This document shows positions 56,363 through 64,000 of a DNA stretch of 64,000 bases, one piece after another (position 1 is the stretch's first letter; the number at the start of each line of letters is the position of its first letter). Position numbers and translations under genes: made by a program. The stretch is taken from NCBI RefSeq assembly GCF_012295575.1, contig NZ_CP051180.1, positions 1,178,001 through 1,242,000 of the forward strand. Direction: 5' to 3'. This DNA is from Ferrimonas lipolytica. GTDB taxonomy: Bacteria; Pseudomonadota; Gammaproteobacteria; Enterobacterales; Shewanellaceae. Under the pieces are notes generated by a model. The model was not told the origin of the DNA. It made no database searches and saw only the letters and a program-made list of their open reading frames with translations.

Positions 56363-58063
56363 ATGAAGTTACGATTCTCTTTTGCCACCGTTCGTCCGGT
56401 CGGCCACTACGCCAAGCTGTGTAACCAATTTCTGCAGCATCCGCATGTTAAAGCCATTTATGCCGACGATAAGGGTTACTTTATCGAAGCGGAAGGCGAG
56501 GTTGCGGAACTGGAACCTTTAGCGGATCTGCTCGCTTCGACCTTTCCATTGTCCTGTTGGGTAACTGCAACCAACACCGTTGTAATTGAAGAGTTCACTG
56601 GCGAGGCAAGGCCGTTGCCGGTGGCACTCACGCCGGTAGCCTATTGTCGCCATTGCCAAGATAAGCAAGCGGACGATTGCAGTCACTGTGGTACCAAGGC
56701 CGATGGTTTTGTTGATGTGCACGGTTTATTGGAAACGTTGTTGGAGTTTGGCCAGGTAAGCTACGACAATCGCAATGGCCGCCGCTCGTTAACGTTACTT
56801 AACAACTTGGATAAGCACACGAGTAGCCTGATGTTTTGCGATCCACAAGCGCTAAATAGTGCGCTTTACATCGATAACTCCGGTGTGTTGATGCTCTCAA
56901 GCCAAGAAAAGCCGCAACTGCGCTTACAACCGCGGCCAGAGTTTACTGAGCAACATCAATTGGCGCGTCCGCTGTACAACTGCCATTTAGCCGATGATCG
57001 GATCTCGTTGGCGTTGGCTGCGATGTTGGCGCAACAGGGGATAGTTGCCGTTGGCTCGGACAGCGACTATCGACCATTACTTATTTCTCAATGGATCGAT
57101 GGCCCAGCAGCAATGCAGGGCGATCAGGAACTGAAGCCGTTACCAGTGCGAGAACCGGTACAGCATCGAGCCATCGTCGGCGAATTTGAAGCACGCTATG
57201 ACGATGGCCATGCCTACCTTAGCCGCACTGCATTAAGCCAAGCAGTTGATCCGCAGTTAGCTGCGCATTACGCGCTGGAAGGCTTGCAACAACAGCAACG
57301 TTTTAGTGATTCAACCGCGGTGCTGTACCTCAGCCGTCATCATCAGTCAGGTCTGATCTACAAAAATGCCAATGGTGAGCGCGAGTGGCTGATGCGTTTA
57401 CCTTATGCCGATAACAATCCCGCTGATCTGTTAACTAAGTTGGTCGAAACCAGCGATACCGCTGAGCGGTTGTTGACGCGTTATCAACACCAGCACGGCG
57501 ATTGGCTGGCCCAGTTAACCGGCACGAATCACCGTCGCGTACGCGGCAACCTATCAGGCATTATGGCGATGGTGGCATGGCTGCTTGAGTTAGACTGCAG
57601 TAACGATGCGGAGCTAGCGGCGGAGCAACTACTGGCGACCGCGTTAGGACATGAACAGCTGGTGTCACCGCGCTTGGATTACAAACTTGAAATCGATGAA
57701 GAGGGCATTGTGGTTAACTGGCTGCCAGTACTGCAAGCTTGTATGAGCTACCGCTTGGCGTCACCGGATACGCCACAAGGCATCGCGTTTGGGGTTATCG
57801 ACTCCTTTGCAGATTTCGTCGGCAACTGGATTGAACAGTTTGATAAAGATATCGGTCTCAACACTATTGTGCTGGCTGGTGATGAATTTGATAACCCCAT
57901 TTTGCTGCAACAGATCCGTTTGCGCTTGGGTCGCAACGTAACGCTGAAGCTGCCACAGCCGCTCGATTTGGCTGGCAATAATCTCGCGTTAGGGGCCCTG
58001 TTTGTAAGTGCCAATAAGATCGGCACAGCGCCGTCCTCTGCGCGAATTGCGGAGGAGGCGTAG
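56363..58063 (+). CDS. HydE-like HypF-related hydrogenase accessory protein
   Basis: 566 residues, position and features as in HydE of epsilonproteobacterial hydABCDE operons. The C-terminal part resembles the Kae1-like half of HypF: NTIVLAGDEFDNPILLQQIRLRLG and DLAGNNLALGALFVSANK correspond to VVLSGGVMQNQLL and ANDGGLSLGQAAVA of the true HypF downstream. Two Cys pairs (about 95/98 and 106/109, CRHC and CSHC) recall one HypF zinc finger, but the acylphosphatase, YrdC domains and HHHAH motif are missing. It therefore probably does not synthesise carbamoyl adducts, but may act as a dedicated chaperone. Exact role not shown. Confidence 0.72.
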   Translation: MKLRFSFATVRPVGHYAKLCNQFLQHPHVKAIYADDKGYFIEAEGEVAELEPLADLLASTFPLSCWVTATNTVVIEEFTGEARPLPVALTPVAYCRHCQDKQADDCSHCGTKADGFVDVHGLLETLLEFGQVSYDNRNGRRSLTLLNNLDKHTSSLMFCDPQALNSALYIDNSGVLMLSSQEKPQLRLQPRPEFTEQHQLARPLYNCHLADDRISLALAAMLAQQGIVAVGSDSDYRPLLISQWIDGPAAMQGDQELKPLPVREPVQHRAIVGEFEARYDDGHAYLSRTALSQAVDPQLAAHYALEGLQQQQRFSDSTAVLYLSRHHQSGLIYKNANGEREWLMRLPYADNNPADLLTKLVETSDTAERLLTRYQHQHGDWLAQLTGTNHRRVRGNLSGIMAMVAWLLELDCSNDAELAAEQLLATALGHEQLVSPRLDYKLEIDEEGIVVNWLPVLQACMSYRLASPDTPQGIAFGVIDSFADFVGNWIEQFDKDIGLNTIVLAGDEFDNPILLQQIRLRLGRNVTLKLPQPLDLAGNNLALGALFVSANKIGTAPSSARIAEEA

Positions 58064-58066
58064 CCG

Positions 58067-58309
58067 ATGTGTTTTGCTATCCCGTCAAAGATCATTGAGC
58101 TCGATAATGAGCAAGATATCGCCACTATCGATACCATGGGCAAGATCCGTCATGTTAGCGTGCATACCATTTTGGAGCCATTGGCGTTGGGGGACTACAT
58201 CTTGATCAATAACGGTTTTGCGTTAAATAAGATGGAAAAGGAAGCGGCTCTAAGTAGCTTAGAGTTGTACCAAGAGATCGTAACCAAAATGGAACAAGGG
58301 GAGATCTAA
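58067..58309 (+). CDS. hypC: HypC/HybG-family hydrogenase assembly chaperone
   Basis: 80 residues starting MCFAIPSKIIELD, with the essential Cys2 that becomes N-terminal after Met removal. The fold continues with IDTMGKIRHVSVHTILEPLALGDYILINNGFAL. HypC carries the Fe(CN)2CO unit with HypD and delivers it to the large subunit. It lies 3 bp after the HydE-like gene. hypD, its obligate partner, is not in the window. Confidence 0.94.
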   Translation: MCFAIPSKIIELDNEQDIATIDTMGKIRHVSVHTILEPLALGDYILINNGFALNKMEKEAALSSLELYQEIVTKMEQGEI

Positions 58310-58310
58310 T

Positions 58311-60626
58311 ATGATCCCGGCGTCTAGTCATAATGGCTATGTCATACGGGTTCGTGGTCAGGTTCAAGGGGTGGGGTTTCGCCCCTTTATTTGGCAACTG
58401 GCCAACGAACTCGCCCTGTTAGGTGAAGTGCTTAACGACAGCGAGGGGGTATTAATCAAGCTACTTGAACCGGTTGATGCCGTCGCTTTTGTTTCATTAA
58501 TGGTTGAGCGTCTGCCACCTTTGGCACGAATCGATAGCAGCGAGATTAACCCATACCTGTTCACCGTTGTTCCGACCGAATTTGTCATTACCCAATCCCA
58601 AGGGGGGCAGGTCAACACTCGTATTGCCCCCGATACCGCGACCTGCACAGCTTGTATCGCTGAGATCCGCAACCCCGCCGATCGTCGTGTTGGCTACCCA
58701 TTTACCAACTGCACTCACTGTGGCCCGCGCTTTTCAATTATTAAAGCCGTACCTTATGACCGCCCTTACACCTCAATGGGGGCATTTCCGCTGTGCCCTG
58801 AATGCCAGCAAGAGTATGACCATCCGGCTGACAGGCGTTTTCATGCCCAGCCCAATGCTTGTGCCACCTGTGGTCCGAAACTGACCCTAGTTAATAACCA
58901 CGGTGAGGTAGTTGCGAGTGAGCAACTTGCCTTGGCACAAACCATTGCCGCACTCGAAGCTGGCCAAATCGTGGCGATAAAGGGATTGGGTGGCTATCAC
59001 CTGGCGGTTGATGCCACCAATCAAGCTGCGGTGGAACGATTACGTCGTAATAAGCATCGGCCAACCAAACCATTTGCGCTGATGGCACGGGACCTAACCG
59101 TTATTGCAAACTACGCGATGGTAACAGCGCTAGAACAGCAACAACTACAAAGTGGTGCTGCGCCGATTGTGCTGCTAAAACGCAACAACATTGACAATCT
59201 AGCGGCGAATGTGGCGCCATCGATGCATCGTGTTGGCATGATGTTGCCATCAAATCCGCTCCAGCATCTTATCTTTAGCGGATTTGAACGACCGCTGGTA
59301 ATGACCTCTGGCAATGCCTCAGGCAAACCACCGGTAATCGATGATGCCCAAGCGGTGGTAGAGCTAGGCACTATTGCCGATCTGCTGCTGCAACACAATC
59401 GAGCCATCGTTAACCGTGTCGACGATTCCATCGTTCGGGTAGATGACAACCAGCCAATAGTGCTGCGCCGAGCGCGCGGATTTGTACCAACGCCAATCGG
59501 GCTGCCGGCCGGTTTTGAGCAAGCAGACAATATTTTGGCCTATGGCGCAGATCTAAAAAATACCTTCTGTTACCTCAAACGAGGACAGGCGTTGTTGTCG
59601 CCGCACTTAGGTGATCTGTCTGACTTGCAGTTGCGCGACGCGTATCAACACAATCTGTCGCTGTTTGCGAAACTGTTTGATGTAAAGCCGACGCTATATA
59701 GCTGCGATCCTCATCCGAGCTATCACAGTTTTGCTATCGCCAAGCAACAGTCGAAAATAACGGCAGTCGGTCATCATCATGCTCATATGGCGGCATGTAT
59801 GGTCGATAACCAGATAGCACTGGGTAGTAAACCGATGTTGGCCTTAGTTTTGGACGGACTAGGGTGGGGTGGTAACGACACTGAACACCAGCTTTGGGGC
59901 GGCGAATTGCTGTATGGCGATTACACTAAGGTGACTCGGCTTGATGGCATTGCGCCGATGGCCTTGCTTGGTGGTGAACTTGCTGCCCAACAGCCTTGGC
60001 GTAACTTATTGGTTCAATTAGAAAGTAACGTTAGTAACTGGCAAAGCATTGACCTGCCAGTGCTGCAACGTTTGCAGCAAAAACCGCTGGCGCTATTACG
60101 TAAGGGGCTGCAAGCAGGAATAAACAGTCCTAAAGCATCCAGTGCCGGACGCTTGTTCGATGCAGCGGCGGCGTTGTTAACTGACAAGTTTGAATCGATA
60201 ACTTTTGAAGGCGAAGCCGCGATGTCACTGGAATCACTCGCGTGGCAGGCGGTCGATAATCAACCACATTTGCCGTTAATTGTTGAAACAGATCACATTG
60301 AGCTAACACCGATATGGTCAATGTTGCTGACTGAGATCTGTAACGGCGTTCCAGCTAGCCAAGTTGCTCTATTGTTTCACCAGCAGCTTGCACTGTGCTT
60401 ACTTGGCGCAGTAGCAACTCAGGCTAAACGATTACACGTGAGTACCGTGGTTTTATCTGGCGGTGTGATGCAAAACCAGCTACTGCACAGTTTGTTGGTT
60501 GACGGATTACGCCGATTGGAACTGGAGCCATTGTCTCATCATCAGATACCCGCCAACGATGGTGGGTTATCTCTGGGCCAGGCCGCAGTGGCTTGGGCTC
60601 AGCATCAACAAGGAGGAATGGCATGA
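58311..60626 (+). CDS. hypF: Carbamoyltransferase HypF
   Basis: 771 residues; makes the thiocarbamate precursor of the cyanide ligands. Domains: acylphosphatase (VIRVRGQVQGVGFRPFIWQLA, residues 10-95), two zinc fingers (CTACIAEI with CTHCGPRFS; CPECQQEYD with CATCGPKLT), YrdC-like domain (IVAIKGLGGYHLAVDATN; KHRPTKPFALM) and Kae1-like domain with VGHHHAHMAACM and VLSGGVMQNQLLHS. Length is normal. ATG 58311 follows GGGGAGA. Confidence 0.96.
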   Translation: MIPASSHNGYVIRVRGQVQGVGFRPFIWQLANELALLGEVLNDSEGVLIKLLEPVDAVAFVSLMVERLPPLARIDSSEINPYLFTVVPTEFVITQSQGGQVNTRIAPDTATCTACIAEIRNPADRRVGYPFTNCTHCGPRFSIIKAVPYDRPYTSMGAFPLCPECQQEYDHPADRRFHAQPNACATCGPKLTLVNNHGEVVASEQLALAQTIAALEAGQIVAIKGLGGYHLAVDATNQAAVERLRRNKHRPTKPFALMARDLTVIANYAMVTALEQQQLQSGAAPIVLLKRNNIDNLAANVAPSMHRVGMMLPSNPLQHLIFSGFERPLVMTSGNASGKPPVIDDAQAVVELGTIADLLLQHNRAIVNRVDDSIVRVDDNQPIVLRRARGFVPTPIGLPAGFEQADNILAYGADLKNTFCYLKRGQALLSPHLGDLSDLQLRDAYQHNLSLFAKLFDVKPTLYSCDPHPSYHSFAIAKQQSKITAVGHHHAHMAACMVDNQIALGSKPMLALVLDGLGWGGNDTEHQLWGGELLYGDYTKVTRLDGIAPMALLGGELAAQQPWRNLLVQLESNVSNWQSIDLPVLQRLQQKPLALLRKGLQAGINSPKASSAGRLFDAAAALLTDKFESITFEGEAAMSLESLAWQAVDNQPHLPLIVETDHIELTPIWSMLLTEICNGVPASQVALLFHQQLALCLLGAVATQAKRLHVSTVVLSGGVMQNQLLHSLLVDGLRRLELEPLSHHQIPANDGGLSLGQAAVAWAQHQQGGMA

Positions 60627-61564
60627 CACCATCCGTGACACTACCACGCGCTTTTGTTCAACTACGTGTAGAGCAAGGCCGTATCGCAGAATGCCACCCT
60701 CAAATTGAACTGCCGAACGTAGCAGCATTGTTAGATGGGATGGATTTCGAGCAGGTAAACGCTCGATTAAAGTTAATTTACAGCCAATGTGCTGAAGCCC
60801 AGCGCTGGGCTGCAGTATCGTTACTTGAGGTGGACGAGCCGGTTGCTCCTTCAACTCAAGCCGCTCGAGCCCAAGCGTTATGGCTCGAATGGGTCAATGA
60901 GCATAGCTGGCAAATGTGGCGCAGTGCTCATCACATCCTGCCACACAGCGACGAACGCATGGATCTACTTAATCAGTGGCGCCAAGAGCTTGCGTCACTG
61001 CGCAGTGAAATGGACAGCAAGCGGTTCCAACCTTACGCCGTGGTAGAGCCTATCAGCATTCCCGATCTAGCCGATTGGCGTGACCAGTGGTTGAAGCTGG
61101 TGTATGAGCCGTTGCTAGAAGAGATTGCTAAACACGATTGGGAAAAGCGCTTCCACACCGAAACCGTCAACATCAAAGAGCTTGAGTCTGGTCCTGCTCA
61201 CCGCTTGCACATGGGCGAAGTCTCCCTTGGTGACCGCTTTGAAGCGCTATGGGTTGAATGGTGGCACGCTGCGGCTTGGGCTACTCACCCTGATGAGGTA
61301 GCGTCGCCACTGCACGAGCCAGGTGTTGTTGCAGCGGCACGGGGTAATCTGTGTCACCGCTGTCAGTGGGTTGATGGACTTGCGGGTTTCTACTCAATCG
61401 ATATCCCAACCGTTGCCACCCTTGAGAGTGTGAGTCGCTCCTTGATTGGGCAAGAGGTGGTTGATAGTCACGATTGGCGTCGTGGTCTGACTGTATGGCT
61501 GCAATCGCACGCCCCCTGTGTCGAAATTGAGGTTGAGTACTTAGAAGGGCTCGACGATGCATGA
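60623..61564 (+). CDS. HupK/HoxV-like hydrogenase accessory protein (large-subunit relative)
   Basis: 313 residues, ATG 60623 after AGGAGG, overlapping the hypF stop by 4 bp. The N-terminal region (PRAFVQLRVEQGRIAECHPQ; MDFEQVNARLKLIYSQCAEAQ) resembles the start of [NiFe] large subunits around the L1 motif with RxCxxC reduced to a single Cys in YSQCAEAQ, as in HupK/HoxV scaffold proteins. The C-terminal part has GNLCHRCQWVDG in place of DPCxxCxxH. HupK-like proteins are thought to accept the metal cofactor during assembly. The assignment rests on pattern and context; a hydrogenase-operon orphan is the alternative. Confidence 0.55.
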   Translation: MTPSVTLPRAFVQLRVEQGRIAECHPQIELPNVAALLDGMDFEQVNARLKLIYSQCAEAQRWAAVSLLEVDEPVAPSTQAARAQALWLEWVNEHSWQMWRSAHHILPHSDERMDLLNQWRQELASLRSEMDSKRFQPYAVVEPISIPDLADWRDQWLKLVYEPLLEEIAKHDWEKRFHTETVNIKELESGPAHRLHMGEVSLGDRFEALWVEWWHAAAWATHPDEVASPLHEPGVVAAARGNLCHRCQWVDGLAGFYSIDIPTVATLESVSRSLIGQEVVDSHDWRRGLTVWLQSHAPCVEIEVEYLEGLDDA

Positions 61565-61895
61565 GATGTCTCTTGCTGAGGGGATAATGCAAATTGTCGA
61601 AACCCAAAGCAAAGGCCACGGAAATAAGGTCACCAAGGTTATCTTAAGCCTTGGTGAACTTGCCGGAGTTGAAAAAGAGGCACTGGAGTTTGGCTTTGAG
61701 GTGGTGTCGAACGGCACCATCGCACATGGCGCAATTCTGGAATACCACCCAGTGTCCGGTAGTGCCTTTTGTTTCAATTGCTGTGCTCAAGTGCCATTAA
61801 GTAAACAGGGAAACCCTTGCCCCCGCTGCGATGGTTACCAATTAACGGTAATCGACGGTACGCAAATGCAAGTGAAATCGATGGAGTTAGAATAG
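61557..61895 (+). CDS. hypA: Nickel metallochaperone HypA
   Basis: 112 residues starting MHEMSLAEGIMQIV, with His2 as nickel ligand. The zinc site is made by CFNC and CPRC, separated by 12 residues. ILSLGELAGVEKEALEFGFEVVS is typical of the family. It hands nickel to the hydrogenase with HypB. Its start overlaps the previous gene by 8 bp. Confidence 0.96.
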   Translation: MHEMSLAEGIMQIVETQSKGHGNKVTKVILSLGELAGVEKEALEFGFEVVSNGTIAHGAILEYHPVSGSAFCFNCCAQVPLSKQGNPCPRCDGYQLTVIDGTQMQVKSMELE

Positions 61896-62966
61896 ATGTG
61901 TACAGTATGCGGTTGCGCAGAAGGCGAAACCCGAGTTGAAGGTGAACATGGCCATCATCACCATGATGAACACCACAGCCACGATCACCATGACCATGGC
62001 CACCAACACGGCCATAGTCATCATAACCATGCGCACCAACATCAGAGCCAGCACAGCAATGATGTCGAAAGCCAACCAGTAGCGATTCATCACCACTATC
62101 ATCACAGTGGCGATGTGCACCACCATATTCATTATCATGTTGCTGCGGGTTCTTCAGAGCAGCCACATGGGCACAGTCATGCGAGCGATCACGCTCATCA
62201 GCACCACCATGGCGAAGTAAAGCAACAATTTATTGAAACCTTTGAACCAACTCAAACCAATGACGATCTGCATTACGGCAACGGCCCTGCACACGCACAT
62301 GCGCCGGGAATGTCGCAACATCGTATGGTCCAGATTGAGCAAGATATTCTAGGCAAAAATAACGATATTGCCGATCACAATCGTGCCCACTTTGTACGTG
62401 ACAATGTGTTTGTAATGAACCTCGTTTCAAGCCCCGGCTCTGGTAAAACCACCACACTCACTGAAACCTTGAAGTTACTGAAAGACTCAACTGAGATGGC
62501 CGTAATTGAGGGCGATCAAGAAACCAGTAACGACGCGGAACGTATTCGTGCAACGGGCGTTAAGGCGATTCAGGTCAACACCGGCAAAGGCTGTCACTTG
62601 GATGCAGCGATGATCCATAAGGCATACCATCAGCTAGAGATGCCAGCCGGTGGCGTGCTGTTTATTGAGAACGTTGGCAACTTGGTTTGTCCTGCCGCCT
62701 TTGATTTAGGTGAGGCTTGTAAGGTCGCCATTTTGTCGGTTACTGAAGGTGAAGACAAACCACTGAAATACCCGGAGATGTTTGCTGCTTCAGAGCTAAT
62801 GCTAATAAACAAGATCGATCTACTGCCACACCTCAATTTCGATCTTCCTGCTTGCATCGCCAATGCGCGCAAGGTTAATCCATCAATTGAGGTAATTTGT
62901 TTATCTGCAACCAGCGGTGAAGGCATGGATTTGTGGTTAGAGTGGATTGCCAAACGCGCCAAATAA
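61896..62966 (+). CDS. hypB: Nickel-inserting GTPase HypB with very long His-rich domain
   Basis: 356 residues. The N-terminal high-affinity nickel motif is MCTVCGC (CxxCGC form with initial Met-Cys). Residues about 18-140 contain around 40 His in His/Asp/Gly runs, a nickel store as in nickelin-type HypB but longer than in E. coli. The GTPase core follows: [11 protein letters not shown] (Walker A), [31 protein letters not shown], and NKIDLLPHL. Directly follows hypA without a gap and ends the operon; a terminator lies 19 bp after the stop. Confidence 0.96.
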   Translation: MCTVCGCAEGETRVEGEHGHHHHDEHHSHDHHDHGHQHGHSHHNHAHQHQSQHSNDVESQPVAIHHHYHHSGDVHHHIHYHVAAGSSEQPHGHSHASDHAHQHHHGEVKQQFIETFEPTQTNDDLHYGNGPAHAHAPGMSQHRMVQIEQDILGKNNDIADHNRAHFVRDNVFVMNLVSSPGSGKTTTLTETLKLLKDSTEMAVIEGDQETSNDAERIRATGVKAIQVNTGKGCHLDAAMIHKAYHQLEMPAGGVLFIENVGNLVCPAAFDLGEACKVAILSVTEGEDKPLKYPEMFAASELMLINKIDLLPHLNFDLPACIANARKVNPSIEVICLSATSGEGMDLWLEWIAKRAK

Positions 62967-62984
62967 GATCGCTGTATTGCTATC

Positions 62985-63016
62985 AAGCCGTTGACGTCAG
63001 TCAGCGGCTTTTTTTG
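62985..63016 (+). terminator. Intrinsic terminator of the hydrogenase operon
   Basis: AAGCCGTTGAC (62985-62995) pairs with GTCAGCGGCTT (63000-63010) with one wobble, then TTTTT. MITE copy 10 begins one base after the T tract. Confidence 0.88.
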
Positions 63017-63309
63017 GGCTGTGTCGTAGTTAGCTGTTGAAGTTTATCTTAAGCCTTCGGCTTCACCGATTTCGGTGCTTTTAGGAGACGACGTCGCGGT
63101 AGCGACGGCACATTCTTGTATGCATTAGGGGGAGCTTCGCCCGTTTGGAATCCCCCTTACCTTAGGTCGCAGTCCAAAGCGCTTCGCTGAACTGCTCCAA
63201 TGCGGCAGAAGATCAACGAAGGCAGTGCTTAACCCTTGGTATCGCAACTCGCCTAGCTGGTGCTTTAACTGTATTAGAAAGAGCAACAACACTTAATTGG
63301 TACACAGCC
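63017..63309 (-). mobile_element. MITE-like element, copy 10 (full length)
   Basis: 293 bp in reverse orientation from GGCTGTGTCG to TACACAGCC. It sits immediately after the hydrogenase terminator. Flanks TTTTTTTG and CTTTTTGT are similar but shifted, so the duplication is only probable. Confidence 0.88.
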
Positions 63310-63701
63310 CTTTTTGTACTCAAATTCTAGGGGCAAATAAACCGTAGGGTAACAAACCATATTAGCTTGGCGTTCAATATTGAACTTTCCCCGAACTTTG
63401 GTTAGATGTGTCAACGTTTATCGAAACGATAATATTTATATCTGCAACATGACGCGACTGTCGACGCTACTGTCGCAAAACCGTCGTTTGCCATTGAGTT
63501 AAACCGCAACATTAACGCTAACTAACTAGAATATTTGAATTTAATTACCATGGTGATTTGATTATCTATGTGACTTGGTTAAAGTGGATCAATGTATCAA
63601 AATTGTTAACGACGTTCGTTGGAGGGTTTTGTTGAGCAGTTCAGCAGGGCACCAATGATGGAATGACGATGGATTGAGTAGCGGTGGTCAAGGAGAGACA
63701 G
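63310..63701. other. Intergenic region before the DUF4124 gene
   Basis: About 390 AT-rich bases without a recognised gene or hairpin. The last bases hold AAGGAGAGA before the next ATG. Confidence 0.4.
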
Positions 63702-64000
63702 ATGCGAGCAATACCGCTGTTAGCGTTAATGCTGATAGCTTTGCCGGTAGACTCCGCCCTATATAGGTGGGTAGACAGCAATGGCAAAGTGCATTATTCA
63801 GACAAAAAGCCACCGAAGAAACATAAATCCGATCAATTGGAACACCGCGGCAATGGTTTGGTTGTTAAGGATGGCAATCAGCACAAGAAGCGTGCTGATG
63901 CAGTAACGACCTTGAGCGTTGAACGGGCAGAGAAACAAAAGCAGTTTAAAGTCGTTAAGACTCGTACCATCTCCCAACCAGAAGATAAACCAACTGCGGC
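63702..64000 (+). CDS. DUF4124 domain protein (3' end outside window)
   Basis: ATG 63702 after AAGGAGAGACAG opens a frame that runs off the window without a stop. It has a signal peptide (MRAIPLLALMLIALPVDSA) and LYRWVDSNGKVHYSDKKPP, the DUF4124 signature (YxWxDxxGxxHYSD). The rest seen is Lys-rich and charged. DUF4124 proteins are periplasmic and mostly of unknown function. Confidence 0.8.
   Translation, partial: MRAIPLLALMLIALPVDSALYRWVDSNGKVHYSDKKPPKKHKSDQLEHRGNGLVVKDGNQHKKRADAVTTLSVERAEKQKQFKVVKTRTISQPEDKPTA

Overview
The window reads as a chromosomal segment of a facultatively anaerobic marine gammaproteobacterium, most likely Alteromonadales of the Shewanella/Ferrimonas type. This is inferred from gene content: a divergent ppsR/ppsA pair, class I fumarase, NAD-malic enzyme, a YdiJ-type FAD/Fe-S oxidoreductase, a uptake [NiFe]-hydrogenase operon and FNR/CRP-type sites. 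There is no rRNA, tRNA, CRISPR array, prophage or plasmid backbone.

Layout. 1-12.8 kb: the tail of a CrbS-like symporter/histidine-kinase hybrid, an NTF2-fold protein, a POT-like MFS carrier, a CRP-linked BMP-type nucleoside ABC transporter, and a MarR regulator divergent from DUF2798 and DUF3861 genes. 13-18.6 kb: a broken thioredoxin-like gene, a beta-CASP metallo-hydrolase, two related small orphan proteins, a LuxR-type (CrbR-like) response regulator and aroH. 18.7-32.7 kb: ppsR/ppsA, ydiJ, DUF1285, a DsdC-like LysR regulator, a MaoC-like hotdog protein, a small Cys-rich orphan, maeA, a secreted orphan and a UMF1-type MFS carrier. 32.8-46.5 kb: a complete RND efflux operon (adaptor, pump, outer-membrane channel), fumarase, a GNAT acetyltransferase and a second RND pump with adaptor but no channel. 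47.3-51 kb: a secreted MBL-fold protein and a KefB/C-type antiporter with its quinone-reductase-like partner.

52-63 kb is an eleven-gene hydrogenase operon: a 54-residue exported small protein, small and large subunits, cytochrome b, maturation protease, a HypF-related HydE-like protein, hypC, hypF, a HupK-like large-subunit relative, hypA and a very His-rich hypB. An FNR box, a CRP-like box and a -10 element lie upstream. hypD and hypE are not in the operon. The last gene is a DUF4124 protein cut by the window edge.

The most unusual feature is a dispersed, non-coding, roughly 290-bp element present ten times (six in one orientation, four in the other). It has imperfect terminal inverted repeats starting GGCTGTGT and, in several copies, 8-bp AT-rich target duplications, so it behaves like a MITE. 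Several copies sit exactly in the U/A tract of intrinsic terminators, one directly abuts a broken thioredoxin-like gene, and one is a 105-bp deletion derivative formed between internal direct repeats.
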